A stretch of 64,000 nucleotides of DNA, taken from the NCBI RefSeq assembly GCF_001641635.1, contig NZ_LUUB01000078.1, positions 180,138 to 244,137 on the forward strand, given 5' to 3'. Both the position numbers and the translations under genes were made by a program. The stretch comes from Bradyrhizobium centrolobii. Lineage in GTDB: Bacteria > Pseudomonadota > Alphaproteobacteria > Rhizobiales > Xanthobacteraceae. Of the stretch, positions 1 through 8,871 are shown piece after piece. Numbering within the stretch: position 1 is the stretch's first letter; every line of letters begins with the position of its first letter. The notes beneath the pieces are model-generated. The model was not told the origin of the DNA. It did not search any database and was given only the letters and a program-made list of their open reading frames with translations.

Positions 1-276
1 GAAGGCCTCCTGCATCGGATGCAGCGGCGCGCCGTCGGCAGCCAGCCCCTCGATCGTCTTGACCTCATGGCCGTCGGCCATCACGGCAAGCGTGGTGCAG
101 GACTTCACGGCCTTGCCGTCGAGATGCACGACGCAGGCGCCGCACTGCGAGGTGTCGCAGCCGACATGGGTCCCGGTCAGCCGCAGATTCTCGCGCAGGA
201 ACTGCACCAGCAGCGTACGCGGATCGACGTTGGCCGTTACAGGATTGCCGTTCACGATGAGGGAGATTTTCGCCAT
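1..276 (-). CDS. (2Fe-2S)-binding small subunit of a molybdenum hydroxylase (CoxS/XdhA type), partial
   Basis: The reverse strand from the ATG at 274-276 reads an N-terminal plant-type ferredoxin fold, MAKISLIVNGNPVTANVDP, then the cluster-binding pattern GCDTSQCGAC at about residues 39-48. The 3' end lies beyond the window edge, so only about 92 of the usual 150-170 residues are visible. In this family the small subunit passes electrons from the molybdopterin subunit through two 2Fe-2S clusters to the FAD subunit. The CoxG gene 135 bp upstream on the same strand supports a CO-dehydrogenase-like or related aldehyde/xanthine oxidase locus. The substrate cannot be told from this subunit, and CoxS-like naming does not imply CO oxidation. 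Confidence 0.9.
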   Translation of the reverse strand, partial: MAKISLIVNGNPVTANVDPRTLLVQFLRENLRLTGTHVGCDTSQCGACVVHLDGKAVKSCTTLAVMADGHEVKTIEGLAADGAPLHPMQEAF

Positions 277-411
277 AAGCACTCTCTATCAGCGCCCCGA
301 CGGGTCCCGTCGAAGCGGTTCTTATAATTATTCCAACCCATCATATGGGCCATTATGCCCCGGGGCAACATCACCCGGGACGCAAGGCGCCATGACGAAA
401 CGCGAGGGCCT

Positions 412-858
412 TTAGCCCTGTACCGCCTTGGCGAAATTCGCGAAAAATTCGTCGGCCAGTTTCTTGGCGGCGCCGTTGATCAGGCGCTGGCCGAGCTGCG
501 CCAACTTGCCGCCGATCTGCGCCTCGACGTCATAAGACAGCAGCGTGCCACCGTCCTTCTCGGAGAGCTTGACCGCTGCGCCGCCCTTGGCGAAGCCGGC
601 CACCCCGCCCTCACCCTCGCCGGAGATCTTGTATCCGTTCGGCGGGTCGAGATCGCTGAGCATGACCTTGCCCTTGAAGCGCGCCGACACCGGGCCGACC
701 TTCATCTTGGCCACCGCACGAAAACCGCCGTCGTCGGTTTTCTCCATCTCCTCGCAGCCGGGGATGCAGGCCTTCAGCACCTCGGGATCGTTGAGCTTGG
801 CCCACACGGCATCGCGCGATGCCGCAAGCTGGACTTCGCCGTTCATTGTCATGGCCAT
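412..858 (-). CDS. CoxG family protein (SRPBCC fold)
   Basis: Encodes 148 residues. I chose the ATG at 858 because GGGAGG lies 6 bases before it; the reading frame stays open upstream to 906. The sequence MTMNGEVQLAASRDAVWAKL, then a CIPGCEEME segment, is typical of CoxG (carbon monoxide dehydrogenase subunit G), a START/SRPBCC-fold protein encoded with molybdenum hydroxylases. Work on the CO dehydrogenase operon links CoxG to membrane attachment of the enzyme or quinone-linked electron transfer. It is upstream of and co-oriented with the 2Fe-2S subunit, so co-transcription is likely. No signal peptide is visible. Confidence 0.85.
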   Translation of the reverse strand: MAMTMNGEVQLAASRDAVWAKLNDPEVLKACIPGCEEMEKTDDGGFRAVAKMKVGPVSARFKGKVMLSDLDPPNGYKISGEGEGGVAGFAKGGAAVKLSEKDGGTLLSYDVEAQIGGKLAQLGQRLINGAAKKLADEFFANFAKAVQG

Positions 859-1028
859 GGGGCGCCTCCCGGGATCGCGAATTGTAACGCTGTTCAAGTA
901 ACGCACGGAGGCCGCAAAGGAAAGGGCGGCGCCCGGTCACGTGCAATGCATATTAGCAACCGCAAAAAGCTTGCGCGAACGGTTTTGGATTGGCAGACGC
1001 GGGCCATGGTGGTTAGGTCCCGCGCAAC

Positions 1029-2384
1029 ATGAGCACATCCCTCTCCCCCCTGCTCGCGCCGATGCTGTCGAGCGCCGCCATGCGCGCCGCCTGCGACGAT
1101 CGGTCTACCCTGCAGAACATGCTCGATTTCGAGGCAGCTCTGGCGCGCGCCGAAGCCGCCACGGGCGTGATTCCCGAGGCCGCCGTGGCCTCGATCGAAG
1201 CCGCCTGCAAGGCTGATTCCTTCGACCTCGCGGCGCTGGCGGAGGCCGCGACAAGGTCCGGGAATCTGGCGATTCCCCTGGTCAAGACGCTGACCGCCAA
1301 TGTCGCCAGGGCGGACAGCGAAGCCGCGCGCTACGTGCATTGGGGCGCGACCAGCCAGGACGTCATCGACACCGCCACAATGCTTACGCTTCGCGCCGGC
1401 ATCGATGCGCTGGACATCGACCTCAGCCGCGCCATCAAGGGTTTTGCCGCGCTGGCGCGGGCCCATCGCAACACCGCCATGGTGGCGCGGACCTGGCTCC
1501 AGCACGCGCTGCCCATGCCGTTCGGACTGAAAGCCGCCGAGTATGCCGCAAGCCTCGCCCGCGCGCGCTGCCGCCTGCGGCGCCTTCGCCGCGAGGGTCT
1601 CGCGCTGCAATTCGGCGGCGCCGCCGGCACGCTGGCAGCCCTCGGCGACAAGGGCCTCGCCGTTGCCGAATGGCTCGCGCAGGAGCTCGATCTTCCTCTG
1701 CCCGAAGCCCCCTGGCACACCCATCGCGACCGGATCGCGGAGGCTGCATCGAGTTTTGCGATTCTCGCGGGAAGCTGCGGCAAGATCGCCCGCGACGTCT
1801 CGCTGATGATGCAGACCGATGTCGCCGAAGCCTTCGAGCCCGCCGGCGAAGGCCGCGGCGGCTCCTCCACCATGCCGCACAAGCGCAACCCGGTCGCGGC
1901 CGCAAGCGCGCTGGGAGCCGCGACCATGGCGCCGCAGCTCGCAGCGACAATCTTTGCCGCGCAGGTGCAGGACCACGAGCGCAGCGCGGGCCCCTGGCAC
2001 GCGGAATGGCCGACGCTGCCGCAATTGATGCTAGTCGCCTCGGGCGCGCTCGCGGCGATCGTCGACATCGCCGAGGGGCTCGATGTCGACACGGTGCGCA
2101 TGCGCAGCAATCTCGATGCGACGCATGGCCTGATCATGGCGGAGGCCGTCTCGATGGCGCTGGCCGAGAAAGTCGGCAAGAGCGACGCGCATCATCTCGT
2201 CGAGGCCGCGAGCAGGCGCGCGGTCGCCGAGAGGAAACACCTGCGCGAGGTGCTCGCAGCCGATCCACAGGTCACCGCGCAGCTTTCGCCGGAAAAAATT
2301 GCGGCATTGTTCGAGCCGATGGCCTATCAAGGGGCGTCGCAGGCCCTGATCGACCGCCTGCTCGACAGCCTCGACCGCGAATAG
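1029..2384 (+). CDS. pcaB: 3-carboxy-cis,cis-muconate cycloisomerase
   Basis: A 451-residue member of the fumarase/aspartase superfamily. The signature SSTMPHKRNP lies at about residues 278-287, and the length fits PcaB. The enzyme cyclises 3-carboxy-cis,cis-muconate to 4-carboxymuconolactone in the protocatechuate branch of the beta-ketoadipate pathway. Two pca genes follow on the same strand (pcaD 15 bp later, pcaC after a repeat), which fixes its role and separates it from purB, its homologue elsewhere in this window. It is divergent from coxG with 170 bp between starts, where a pca promoter should lie, but I see no clear operator. The ring-cleaving pcaGH genes and pcaQ are not in the window. 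Confidence 0.95.
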   Translation: MSTSLSPLLAPMLSSAAMRAACDDRSTLQNMLDFEAALARAEAATGVIPEAAVASIEAACKADSFDLAALAEAATRSGNLAIPLVKTLTANVARADSEAARYVHWGATSQDVIDTATMLTLRAGIDALDIDLSRAIKGFAALARAHRNTAMVARTWLQHALPMPFGLKAAEYAASLARARCRLRRLRREGLALQFGGAAGTLAALGDKGLAVAEWLAQELDLPLPEAPWHTHRDRIAEAASSFAILAGSCGKIARDVSLMMQTDVAEAFEPAGEGRGGSSTMPHKRNPVAAASALGAATMAPQLAATIFAAQVQDHERSAGPWHAEWPTLPQLMLVASGALAAIVDIAEGLDVDTVRMRSNLDATHGLIMAEAVSMALAEKVGKSDAHHLVEAASRRAVAERKHLREVLAADPQVTAQLSPEKIAALFEPMAYQGASQALIDRLLDSLDRE

Positions 2385-2399
2385 AACGGAGACGCCGCC

Positions 2400-3182
2400 A
2401 TGCCCATGATCGATGCCGACGGTTGCCTGATCAACGTCTCCGTCGAAGGCCGCGACGGCGGGCCGACCCTGATGCTCTCCAATTCGCTCGGCTGCACGCT
2501 GCAGATGTGGGAGCCGCAGATGAAGGCGCTGACGCAGGTGTTCCGCGTCATCCGCTACGACCGCCGCGGCCACGGCAAGTCCAACGTGCCGCCGGGCCCC
2601 TATTCGATGGAGCGCTTCGGCCGCGACGTGCTCGCGATCCTCGACGATCTCAATATCGAGAAGGTGCATTGGTGCGGCCTGTCGATGGGCGGAATGGTCG
2701 GCCAGTGGCTGGGGGCCAACGCACCGGAACGCCTCGGCAAGATCGTCCTTGCCAACACCTCCTGTTACTATGCCGAGCCGACCAAATGGCTGGAGCGCAT
2801 CCAGGCGGTGAAGGAAGGCGGCATAGCGGCGGTCGCCGATGCCGTGCTCGCCGGCTGGCTGACGGCCGATTTCCGCGAGCGCGAGCCGCAGATCACCGCG
2901 AACATGAAATCGATGCTGCTCGCTTCCCCGGTCGAAGGCTATCTCGCCTGCTGCGAGGCGCTGTCGACGCTCGACCAGCGCGCGCTGTTGCCGAAGATCA
3001 AGAGCCCGACGCTGGTGATCGCCGGCCGCCACGACATGGCGACGCCGATCTCGGCCGGCGAGCTGATCCGCTCAAACATTCCCGGCGCGAGCATGACCAT
3101 CATCGACGCCGCCCACATTTCCAACGTCGAGCAGCCCCACGCCTTCACCGACGCGGTGGTCGGCTTCTTGACGCAACGCTAG
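2400..3182 (+). CDS. pcaD: 3-oxoadipate enol-lactonase
   Basis: A 260-residue alpha/beta-hydrolase. The nucleophile elbow GLSMGG puts the catalytic serine at residue 95; an aspartate in GRHDMATP and a histidine in DAAHISNVEQP complete the triad near the C terminus. It hydrolyses 3-oxoadipate enol-lactone to 3-oxoadipate. GGAGACGCC precedes the ATG, and the start is 15 bp after pcaB stops, so the two are almost certainly co-transcribed. Length and motifs match the family with nothing missing. Confidence 0.95.
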   Translation: MPMIDADGCLINVSVEGRDGGPTLMLSNSLGCTLQMWEPQMKALTQVFRVIRYDRRGHGKSNVPPGPYSMERFGRDVLAILDDLNIEKVHWCGLSMGGMVGQWLGANAPERLGKIVLANTSCYYAEPTKWLERIQAVKEGGIAAVADAVLAGWLTADFREREPQITANMKSMLLASPVEGYLACCEALSTLDQRALLPKIKSPTLVIAGRHDMATPISAGELIRSNIPGASMTIIDAAHISNVEQPHAFTDAVVGFLTQR

Positions 3183-3190
3183 CAACAACC

Positions 3191-3276
3191 GTCATTGCGA
3201 GGAGCGTAGCGACGAAGCAATCCAGACTGTCTCCGCGGACACATCTCTGGATTGCTTCGCTGCGCTCGCAATGACG
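3191..3276. repeat. Palindromic intergenic repeat, CATTGCGAG family (copy 1)
   Basis: Two long inverted arms beginning GTCATTGCGAGGAGC and ending GCTCGCAATGAC face each other across a short loop, filling most of the gap between pcaD and pcaC. The left arm carries a few mismatches to the right. A nearly identical element with perfect arms lies at 35757-35836. If transcribed it would form a strong hairpin inside the pcaBDC message and might lower pcaC expression relative to pcaBD. It has no coding capacity of its own. Confidence 0.9.
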
Positions 3277-3292
3277 GAGAGGAGGAAAGAAG

Positions 3293-3685
3293 ATGGACGA
3301 CCAGAAGCGCCGCGATGCCGGCATGAATGTGCGCCGCAAGGTGCTCGGCAATGCCTGGGTCGACAAGTCGATCGCGAACCGCAACGCGTTCAACACCGAC
3401 TTCCAGGACCTGATCACCCGCTATGCCTGGGGCGAGATCTGGACCCGGCCGCATTTCGACGAGCGCACAAGGCGGGTGCTGGTGATCGGCACCATGGTGG
3501 CGCTCGGGCAATGGGACGAATTCCGCCTGCACGTGCGCGCAGCGCTCGCCGAGGGCGGCTTCACCCCCGACGACATCAAGGAAATCCTGCTGCAGCAGGC
3601 GATCTATTGCGGCGTACCGGCGGCGAACCACGCCGTGAAGGAAGCCTCAGCGATTGTGCAGGAGCTCGGCCTGCCCAAGAGCTAG
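3293..3685 (+). CDS. pcaC: 4-carboxymuconolactone decarboxylase
   Basis: A 130-residue small all-helical protein of the carboxymuconolactone decarboxylase family, with the core NTDFQDLITRYAWGEIW and the conserved RTRRVLVIGTMVALG segment. It converts 4-carboxymuconolactone to 3-oxoadipate enol-lactone, the substrate of the pcaD product just upstream. GGAGGAAAGAAG precedes the ATG. Its 3' end overlaps the convergent membrane-protein gene by 39 bp. This is a stand-alone PcaC and not the PcaL-type fusion to PcaD seen in some actinobacteria. Confidence 0.95.
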   Translation: MDDQKRRDAGMNVRRKVLGNAWVDKSIANRNAFNTDFQDLITRYAWGEIWTRPHFDERTRRVLVIGTMVALGQWDEFRLHVRAALAEGGFTPDDIKEILLQQAIYCGVPAANHAVKEASAIVQELGLPKS

Positions 3686-4168
3686 CGGCGCGACGGCCTC
3701 AACGGCCCGCGGCGCCTCCGGCCGTTCGATCACCATCACGATCGCAGCACCGAGCAGCAGCAGCAGCTCGGTGGCATGCAGCCGGAGGGCGGCCATCTCG
3801 CCGACCTTCGACGCCATCACCATGCTGGCAAACGAGATCAGGCTGCCGATCGCGAGCGCGATGCCGAGCGCCTCATCGCTGCCGCCGCTTTTGCGGACGC
3901 GAGGAATGCTGAGCAGCGCGAGGAAAATCGCAAGGAAAGCCACCACGGTCAGCCGGCCGAGCGCCAGCAGCCAGGCGGCGCGCACGGTGCTCGTCCCGGC
4001 CATCTGGAGATGGTCGCTGAGGAACAGCGCGACCGCCACGCTCGGCCGCTCGTAGAGCCCGTGCACCGGCGCCACCATGATGTTGAAGGCGACGAGCGTC
4101 CAGGCCGGGATGAAATAGGCCGCCAGCAGCGCGCCGTTGACTGAGCCGATCCGCCAATTCCTGAACAT
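3647..4168 (-). CDS. Hypothetical membrane protein
   Basis: Encodes 173 residues with four or so hydrophobic segments: near residues 12-32, 65-85 (ALGRLTVVAFLAIFLALL), 103-120 and 133-147 (LLLLLGAAIVMVI). It starts MFRNWRIGSVNGALL with GGGAAG ahead of the ATG. I do not recognise the family. It converges on pcaC and overlaps its last 39 bases, so the two 3' ends are antisense to each other. The open frame and membrane pattern support a real gene, but the function is unknown. Confidence 0.65.
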   Translation of the reverse strand: MFRNWRIGSVNGALLAAYFIPAWTLVAFNIMVAPVHGLYERPSVAVALFLSDHLQMAGTSTVRAAWLLALGRLTVVAFLAIFLALLSIPRVRKSGGSDEALGIALAIGSLISFASMVMASKVGEMAALRLHATELLLLLGAAIVMVIERPEAPRAVEAVAPLALGQAELLHNR

Positions 4169-4287
4169 GCCGCTTCCCGCTTCGTTTGCCGCAGGTCCGC
4201 GACGGACGGCGGCGATCTTGCCGGGAGCTAACTCGCATCAGACTGTGGCGGCAATTTAAACCCTTTATTTACCTTAACCGCCGCCGC

Positions 4288-4395
4288 GCTCGTCAATCCG
4301 CGGCGGTCCGCAGGACTGAACGATGGTGCGCAATTGCGCACCTGAGAATCCCGAGATTCCGGGTCTGGTTCTGACGCACCATCCTGGAATGGCGA
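4288..4395. repeat. Palindromic intergenic repeat, GGTCCGCAGGAC family (copy 1)
   Basis: The 325-bp stretch 4169-4493 has no gene that I can support. Its right half holds a degenerate copy of a repeat found again at 50681-50760 and, more diverged, at 39720-39804. The shared parts are GCGGTCCGCAGGAC, GATTCCGGGTCTGG and TGACGCACCATCC. This copy has an extra internal palindrome around 4325-4345 (GGTGCGCAATTGCGCACC). The left half (4169-4287) looks featureless apart from an AT-rich patch at 4250-4275. Confidence 0.8.
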
Positions 4396-4433
4396 CGTGA
4401 AGGGATCACGAAGTTCGCGAAGCCGACACACCA

Positions 4434-4462
4434 AAGAAAGACCCCGCCTTTCGGCGGGACCT
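4434..4462 (-). terminator. Rho-independent terminator of the Gln-rich gene
   Basis: On the minus strand CCCGCC-GAAA-GGCGGG forms a tight hairpin with a GNRA-type tetraloop, followed by GTCTTTCTTT. It lies about 32 bp after the stop codon of the Gln-rich small gene and is correctly placed and oriented to end its transcript. This supports that gene being real. Confidence 0.8.
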
Positions 4463-4493
4463 CTCCTACTCTCCATTCTACCGGGCTCCCAGT

Positions 4494-4661
4494 CTACCTG
4501 TTGTCCTGCTGGCCGCCCTGCTGGCCGGGCCGCTCGCCCTGGCGCATCGGATCCTGCTGCTGCTGTCCGGGTTTCTGGCCGCCGCCCTGCTGCTGCTGTC
4601 CGGGTTTCTGGCTGGGGTTCTGACTCTGCTGGCCCGGATTCTGGTTCTGCTGCTTCGTCAT
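4494..4661 (-). CDS. Small Gln/Gly/Pro-rich hypothetical protein
   Basis: A 55-residue frame starting MTKQQNQNPGQQSQNPS and ending GGQQDNR before TAG. AGGGAG lies 8 bases before the ATG and a clear terminator follows. About 40% of residues are glutamine. The segment QKPGQQQQ occurs twice, encoded by a 24-nt unit repeated with a 33-nt period. There is no membrane segment or cysteine, so the product is probably disordered and cytoplasmic. I do not recognise a function. The RBS, frame and terminator together make a real gene likely despite the short length. Confidence 0.7.
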   Translation of the reverse strand: MTKQQNQNPGQQSQNPSQKPGQQQQGGGQKPGQQQQDPMRQGERPGQQGGQQDNR

Positions 4662-4934
4662 TCAGGGAACTCCCTTGTTGGACGTCAGAGGCGAGACAAC
4701 GCCCGGCACCTATCTTGGTTGCCCGCGGAACCGGGTTCCTCCCACGAGCGGAACCAGGACGCGACATCCGTAACGAAATGACTCTGTACAAGCCTTTCTG
4801 CCAAGGCCTGGCCTGTTGCGGCGGCCAGTTCCCTCCTGTTAGAAAAACCAAACGAACGCTCAAGGGCTGCCGGGGCCCAAGAACTCTCGTGAAAGAGCTC
4901 CCTTTGAGCCGCGTCAGCTTTGGTACGGCAGTCC

Positions 4935-5852
4935 ATGGATTATTTCGCGCAGCAGCTCATCAACGGCCTCGTGCTCGGCTCGATCTACGGCCTGATCGCG
5001 ATCGGCTACACGATGGTCTACGGCATCGTCGGCATGATCAATTTCGCCCATGGCGACATCTTCATGATCGGCGGCTTCATCGCCCTCATCACCTTCCTGA
5101 TACTGATCTCGCTCGGCCTGACGGCGATCCCGGTGATCCTGCTCGTGGTGCTGCTGGTCTCGATGGCGATCACGGCGCTCTATGGCTGGACCATCGAGCG
5201 CATCGCCTACCGGCCGCTGCGCCACTCCTTCCGTCTCGCGCCGATGCTGTCGGCGATCGGCATGTCGTTCGTGCTGACCAACTATTCGCAAGTGGCGCAA
5301 GGTGCGCGCGTCAAGCCGATCCCGCCCTTCATCACCGGCGGCTACACGCTGCATGAGAGCCCGGACGGCTTCGTGATCCAGCTCTCCAACATCCAGATCA
5401 TGGTGGTGCTCACCACCATCGTGCTGCTGGCGATCTTCACCTGGCTGGTCTCGCGCACCCGGCTCGGGCGCGACATGCGCGCCTGCGAGCAGGACCAGAC
5501 CATGGCCGCGCTGCTCGGCGTCGACGTCGACCGCACCATCTCCATGACCTTCGTGATCGGGGCAGCGCTCGCCGCCGTCGCCGGGCTGATGTACCTGCTC
5601 TACTACGGCCTGGTCGATTTCTTCATGGGCTTCGTCGCCGGCATCAAGGCGTTCACGGCAGCCGTGCTCGGCGGCATCGGCTCGCTGCCGGGCGCGATGC
5701 TGGGCGGCCTTGCGATCGGCCTGATCGAGACGTTCTGGTCGGCCTATTTCTCCGTGGAGTACAAGGACGTCGCGGCGTTCTCGATCCTGATCGTCGTGCT
5801 GATCTTCATGCCGACCGGCCTGCTCGGTCGTCCCGAAGTCGAAAAAGTCTGA
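4935..5852 (+). CDS. livH: Branched-chain amino acid ABC transporter permease LivH
   Basis: Encodes 305 residues from ATG 4935 (MDYFAQQLINGLVLGSIYG); an in-frame TTG at 4920 is a less typical start. About eight membrane segments follow the LivH pattern, with the family stretches GYTMVYGIVGMINFAHGD near the N terminus and AAVLGGIGSLPGAMLGG near the C terminus. It forms half of the membrane channel of a HAAT-family importer. It opens a tight operon: livM starts 6 bp later, and livG and livF overlap in turn. The ribosome site is weak, so the exact start is uncertain. Confidence 0.93.
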   Translation: MDYFAQQLINGLVLGSIYGLIAIGYTMVYGIVGMINFAHGDIFMIGGFIALITFLILISLGLTAIPVILLVVLLVSMAITALYGWTIERIAYRPLRHSFRLAPMLSAIGMSFVLTNYSQVAQGARVKPIPPFITGGYTLHESPDGFVIQLSNIQIMVVLTTIVLLAIFTWLVSRTRLGRDMRACEQDQTMAALLGVDVDRTISMTFVIGAALAAVAGLMYLLYYGLVDFFMGFVAGIKAFTAAVLGGIGSLPGAMLGGLAIGLIETFWSAYFSVEYKDVAAFSILIVVLIFMPTGLLGRPEVEKV

Positions 5853-5858
5853 CGGACC

Positions 5859-7156
5859 ATGCCGGCCAAACCCACAACGGGCATCCTCTCCATCCTGAAA
5901 ACCGCCGTCGTCAACGCACTGATCGCGCTGGTGCTGTTCTCGCTGATGGTCGGCATCCGCACCGAGGCCGGCTCCGACGGCCAGCTCACCTACTGGATGC
6001 GCTTCGGCGAGCTCGCATCCCTCGTCGCCGTCGTGTTCGGCGGCTCGATCGTGATCGAGCTCCTGCGGCAGTGGATCGGTCCGAGCGGCACCGAGAAGCT
6101 CGTGCCGCCGGCGGTGCAGAGCGGAATGGCGTTCGTCGGCCGCTTCCTCGCGCCGGCGCTCCTGATATTCGCCCTGCTGGTGCCGGTGATCTTCTATAAC
6201 CAGCGCTACATCCTCGACCTCGCGATCCTCGTCCTCACCTATGTGATGCTGGGCTGGGGGCTGAACGTGGTGGTCGGGCTCGCCGGCCTGCTCGATCTCG
6301 GCTACGTCGCCTTCTATGCGGTGGGCGCCTATTCCTATGCGCTGCTCGCCACCAATTTTGACTGGTCGTTCTGGATCTGCCTGCCGCTCGCCGGCATTCT
6401 CGCCGCCCTCTGGGGCGTGATGCTCGGCTTCCCGGTGCTGCGGCTACGCGGCGACTATCTCGCCATCGTCACGCTCGCCTTCGGCGAGATCATCCGCCTC
6501 GTCATCATCAACTGGCAGGAGCTGACGGGCGGGCCGAACGGCGTCCCCGGCATCCCGCGTCCCACGCTGTTCGGCATCCCGCTCGACAACAGCGACGACG
6601 GGCTCGCCGCCAGGCTCGGCATCGAATACTCGCCGACGCACCGCATCGTCTTCCTGTTCTACCTGATCCTGGCGCTGGCCCTGCTCACCAACTGGGTGAC
6701 GATCCGCCTGCGCCGCCTGCCGATCGGACGCGCCTGGGAGGCGCTGCGCGAGGACGAGGTCGCCTGCCGCGCGCTCGGCATCAATACCACGACCACGAAG
6801 CTCACGGCGTTCGCGACGGGCGCGATGTTCGGCGGCTTGGCGGGGGCGTTCTTCGCCACGCGCCAGGGCTTCATCAGCCCGGAATCCTTCACCTTCCAGG
6901 AATCGGCACTGGTGCTCGCCATCGTCGTGCTCGGCGGCATGGGCTCCCAACTTGGCGTCGCGCTCGCCGCGCTCACGATGATCGGCGGCTTCGAGCTGTT
7001 CCGTGGGCTCGAGACCTATCGCATGCTGGTGTTCGGCATGGCGATGGTGCTTATCATGATCTGGCGGCCACGCGGCCTGATCGGCCACCGCGCGCCGACG
7101 GTGTATCTGACCAAGGCGAAGGCGATCTCCTCCGACCTCGTCAAGGAAGGGCACGG

Positions 7157-7160
<4 letters not shown>
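5859..7160 (+). CDS. livM: Branched-chain amino acid ABC transporter permease LivM
   Basis: A 433-residue permease. An N-terminal extension of about 110 residues with two or three membrane segments precedes the conserved LivM core (YVMLGWGLNVVVGLAGLLD, then GLAGAFFATRQGFISPESF and LGGMGSQLGV). Long LivM proteins of this kind are common in alphaproteobacteria. It pairs with LivH to form the translocation path. The gene starts 6 bp after livH, and its stop overlaps the livG start by 4 bp (ATGA), indicating translational coupling. Confidence 0.94.
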
Positions 7161-7986
<826 letters not shown>

Positions 7987-7990
<4 letters not shown>

Positions 7991-8721
7991 CCTCTCCCCT
8001 GCTCGCGATCCGCAGCCTGCGCGCCGCCTACGGCAAGATCGAGGCGCTGAAGGGCGTCGATGTCGAGATCAATGCCGGCGAGATCGTCGCGCTGATCGGC
8101 GCCAACGGTGCCGGCAAGTCGACGCTGATGATGACGATCTTCGGCAAGCCGCGCGCCCGCGCCGGCCAGATCCTCTACGAGGGCCGCGACATCACCGACG
8201 TCCCTACCCACGCGATCGCGCATTTGCGCATTGCGCAATCGCCTGAGGGGCGGCGCATCTTCCCGCGCATGAGCGTCGCCGAAAACCTCCAGATGGGGGC
8301 CGACGCCACCGGATGCACGGAGGCGGAGCGGGACGCGACGCTCGAGCGCGTGTTCACGCTGTTTCCGCGGCTGAAGGAACGCTACGCGCAGCGCGGCGGC
8401 ACACTGTCCGGCGGCGAGCAGCAGATGCTGGCGATCGGCCGCGCCCTGATGAGCCGCCCGCGCCTGCTCCTGCTGGACGAGCCCTCGCTCGGGCTCGCGC
8501 CGCTGATCGCGCGCCAGATTTTCGACGCGATCCGCACCCTGAACCGGCAGGACGGCCTGACAGTGCTGATCGTCGAGCAGAACGCCAACCACGCGCTCAA
8601 GCTCGCCCATCGCGGCTACGTCATGGTCAACGGCCTGATCACGCTGGCCGGAACCGGCGCGGAGTTGCTGCAGCGCGCCGAGATTCGCGCCGCCTATCTG
8701 GAGGGCGGCCGGCATGGCTGA
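7987..8721 (+). CDS. livF: Branched-chain amino acid ABC transporter ATP-binding protein LivF
   Basis: I place the start at GTG 7987, overlapping the livG stop, which gives 244 residues beginning (V)TSPLLAIRSLRAAYG; the frame is open much further upstream, but that part lies inside livG. Walker A is GANGAGKST, the signature LSGGEQQMLAIGRAL, Walker B LLLLDEPSLGLAP and the switch region VEQNANHAL, all standard for LivF. It is the second ATPase of the importer. The 150-bp gap to the binding-protein gene contains a strong hairpin. Confidence 0.94.
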
Positions 8722-8775
8722 CGCCTTCAAGGGCGGCCGAATGCGGCGAGATATCGTCGCCCCTGCCCGTATTTT

Positions 8776-8817
8776 GCCGGTGACTTCTCGGCAAATTCAT
8801 TCGAGAATGTCACCGGC
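8776..8817 (+). other. Strong stem-loop between livF and the binding-protein gene
   Basis: GCCGGTGACTTCTCG at 8776-8790 pairs with CGAGAATGTCACCGGC at 8802-8817 with one bulged base and an 11-base loop. No T-run follows, so it is not a typical Rho-independent terminator. Similar hairpins between transporter operons and binding-protein genes can stop exonucleases or allow partial read-through, which would set different amounts of the subunits. That function is an inference here. Confidence 0.7.
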
Positions 8818-8871
8818 TTGCGCCGGGCCTACCCGGCAACTTCCCCCAAGCGAGCACCCACGAGGTATCTC

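Noticed and set aside
1340..3274. Open frame of 644 codons on the + strand across pcaB and pcaD
   Set aside because: Arg/His/Ala-rich translation with no domain, overlapping two genes with clear family motifs; a GC-rich shadow frame.
4228..4863. A 211-codon minus-strand frame covering the Gln-rich gene region
   Set aside because: It runs through a repeat, a terminator and a promoter region with no domain; the 55-residue frame inside fits better.
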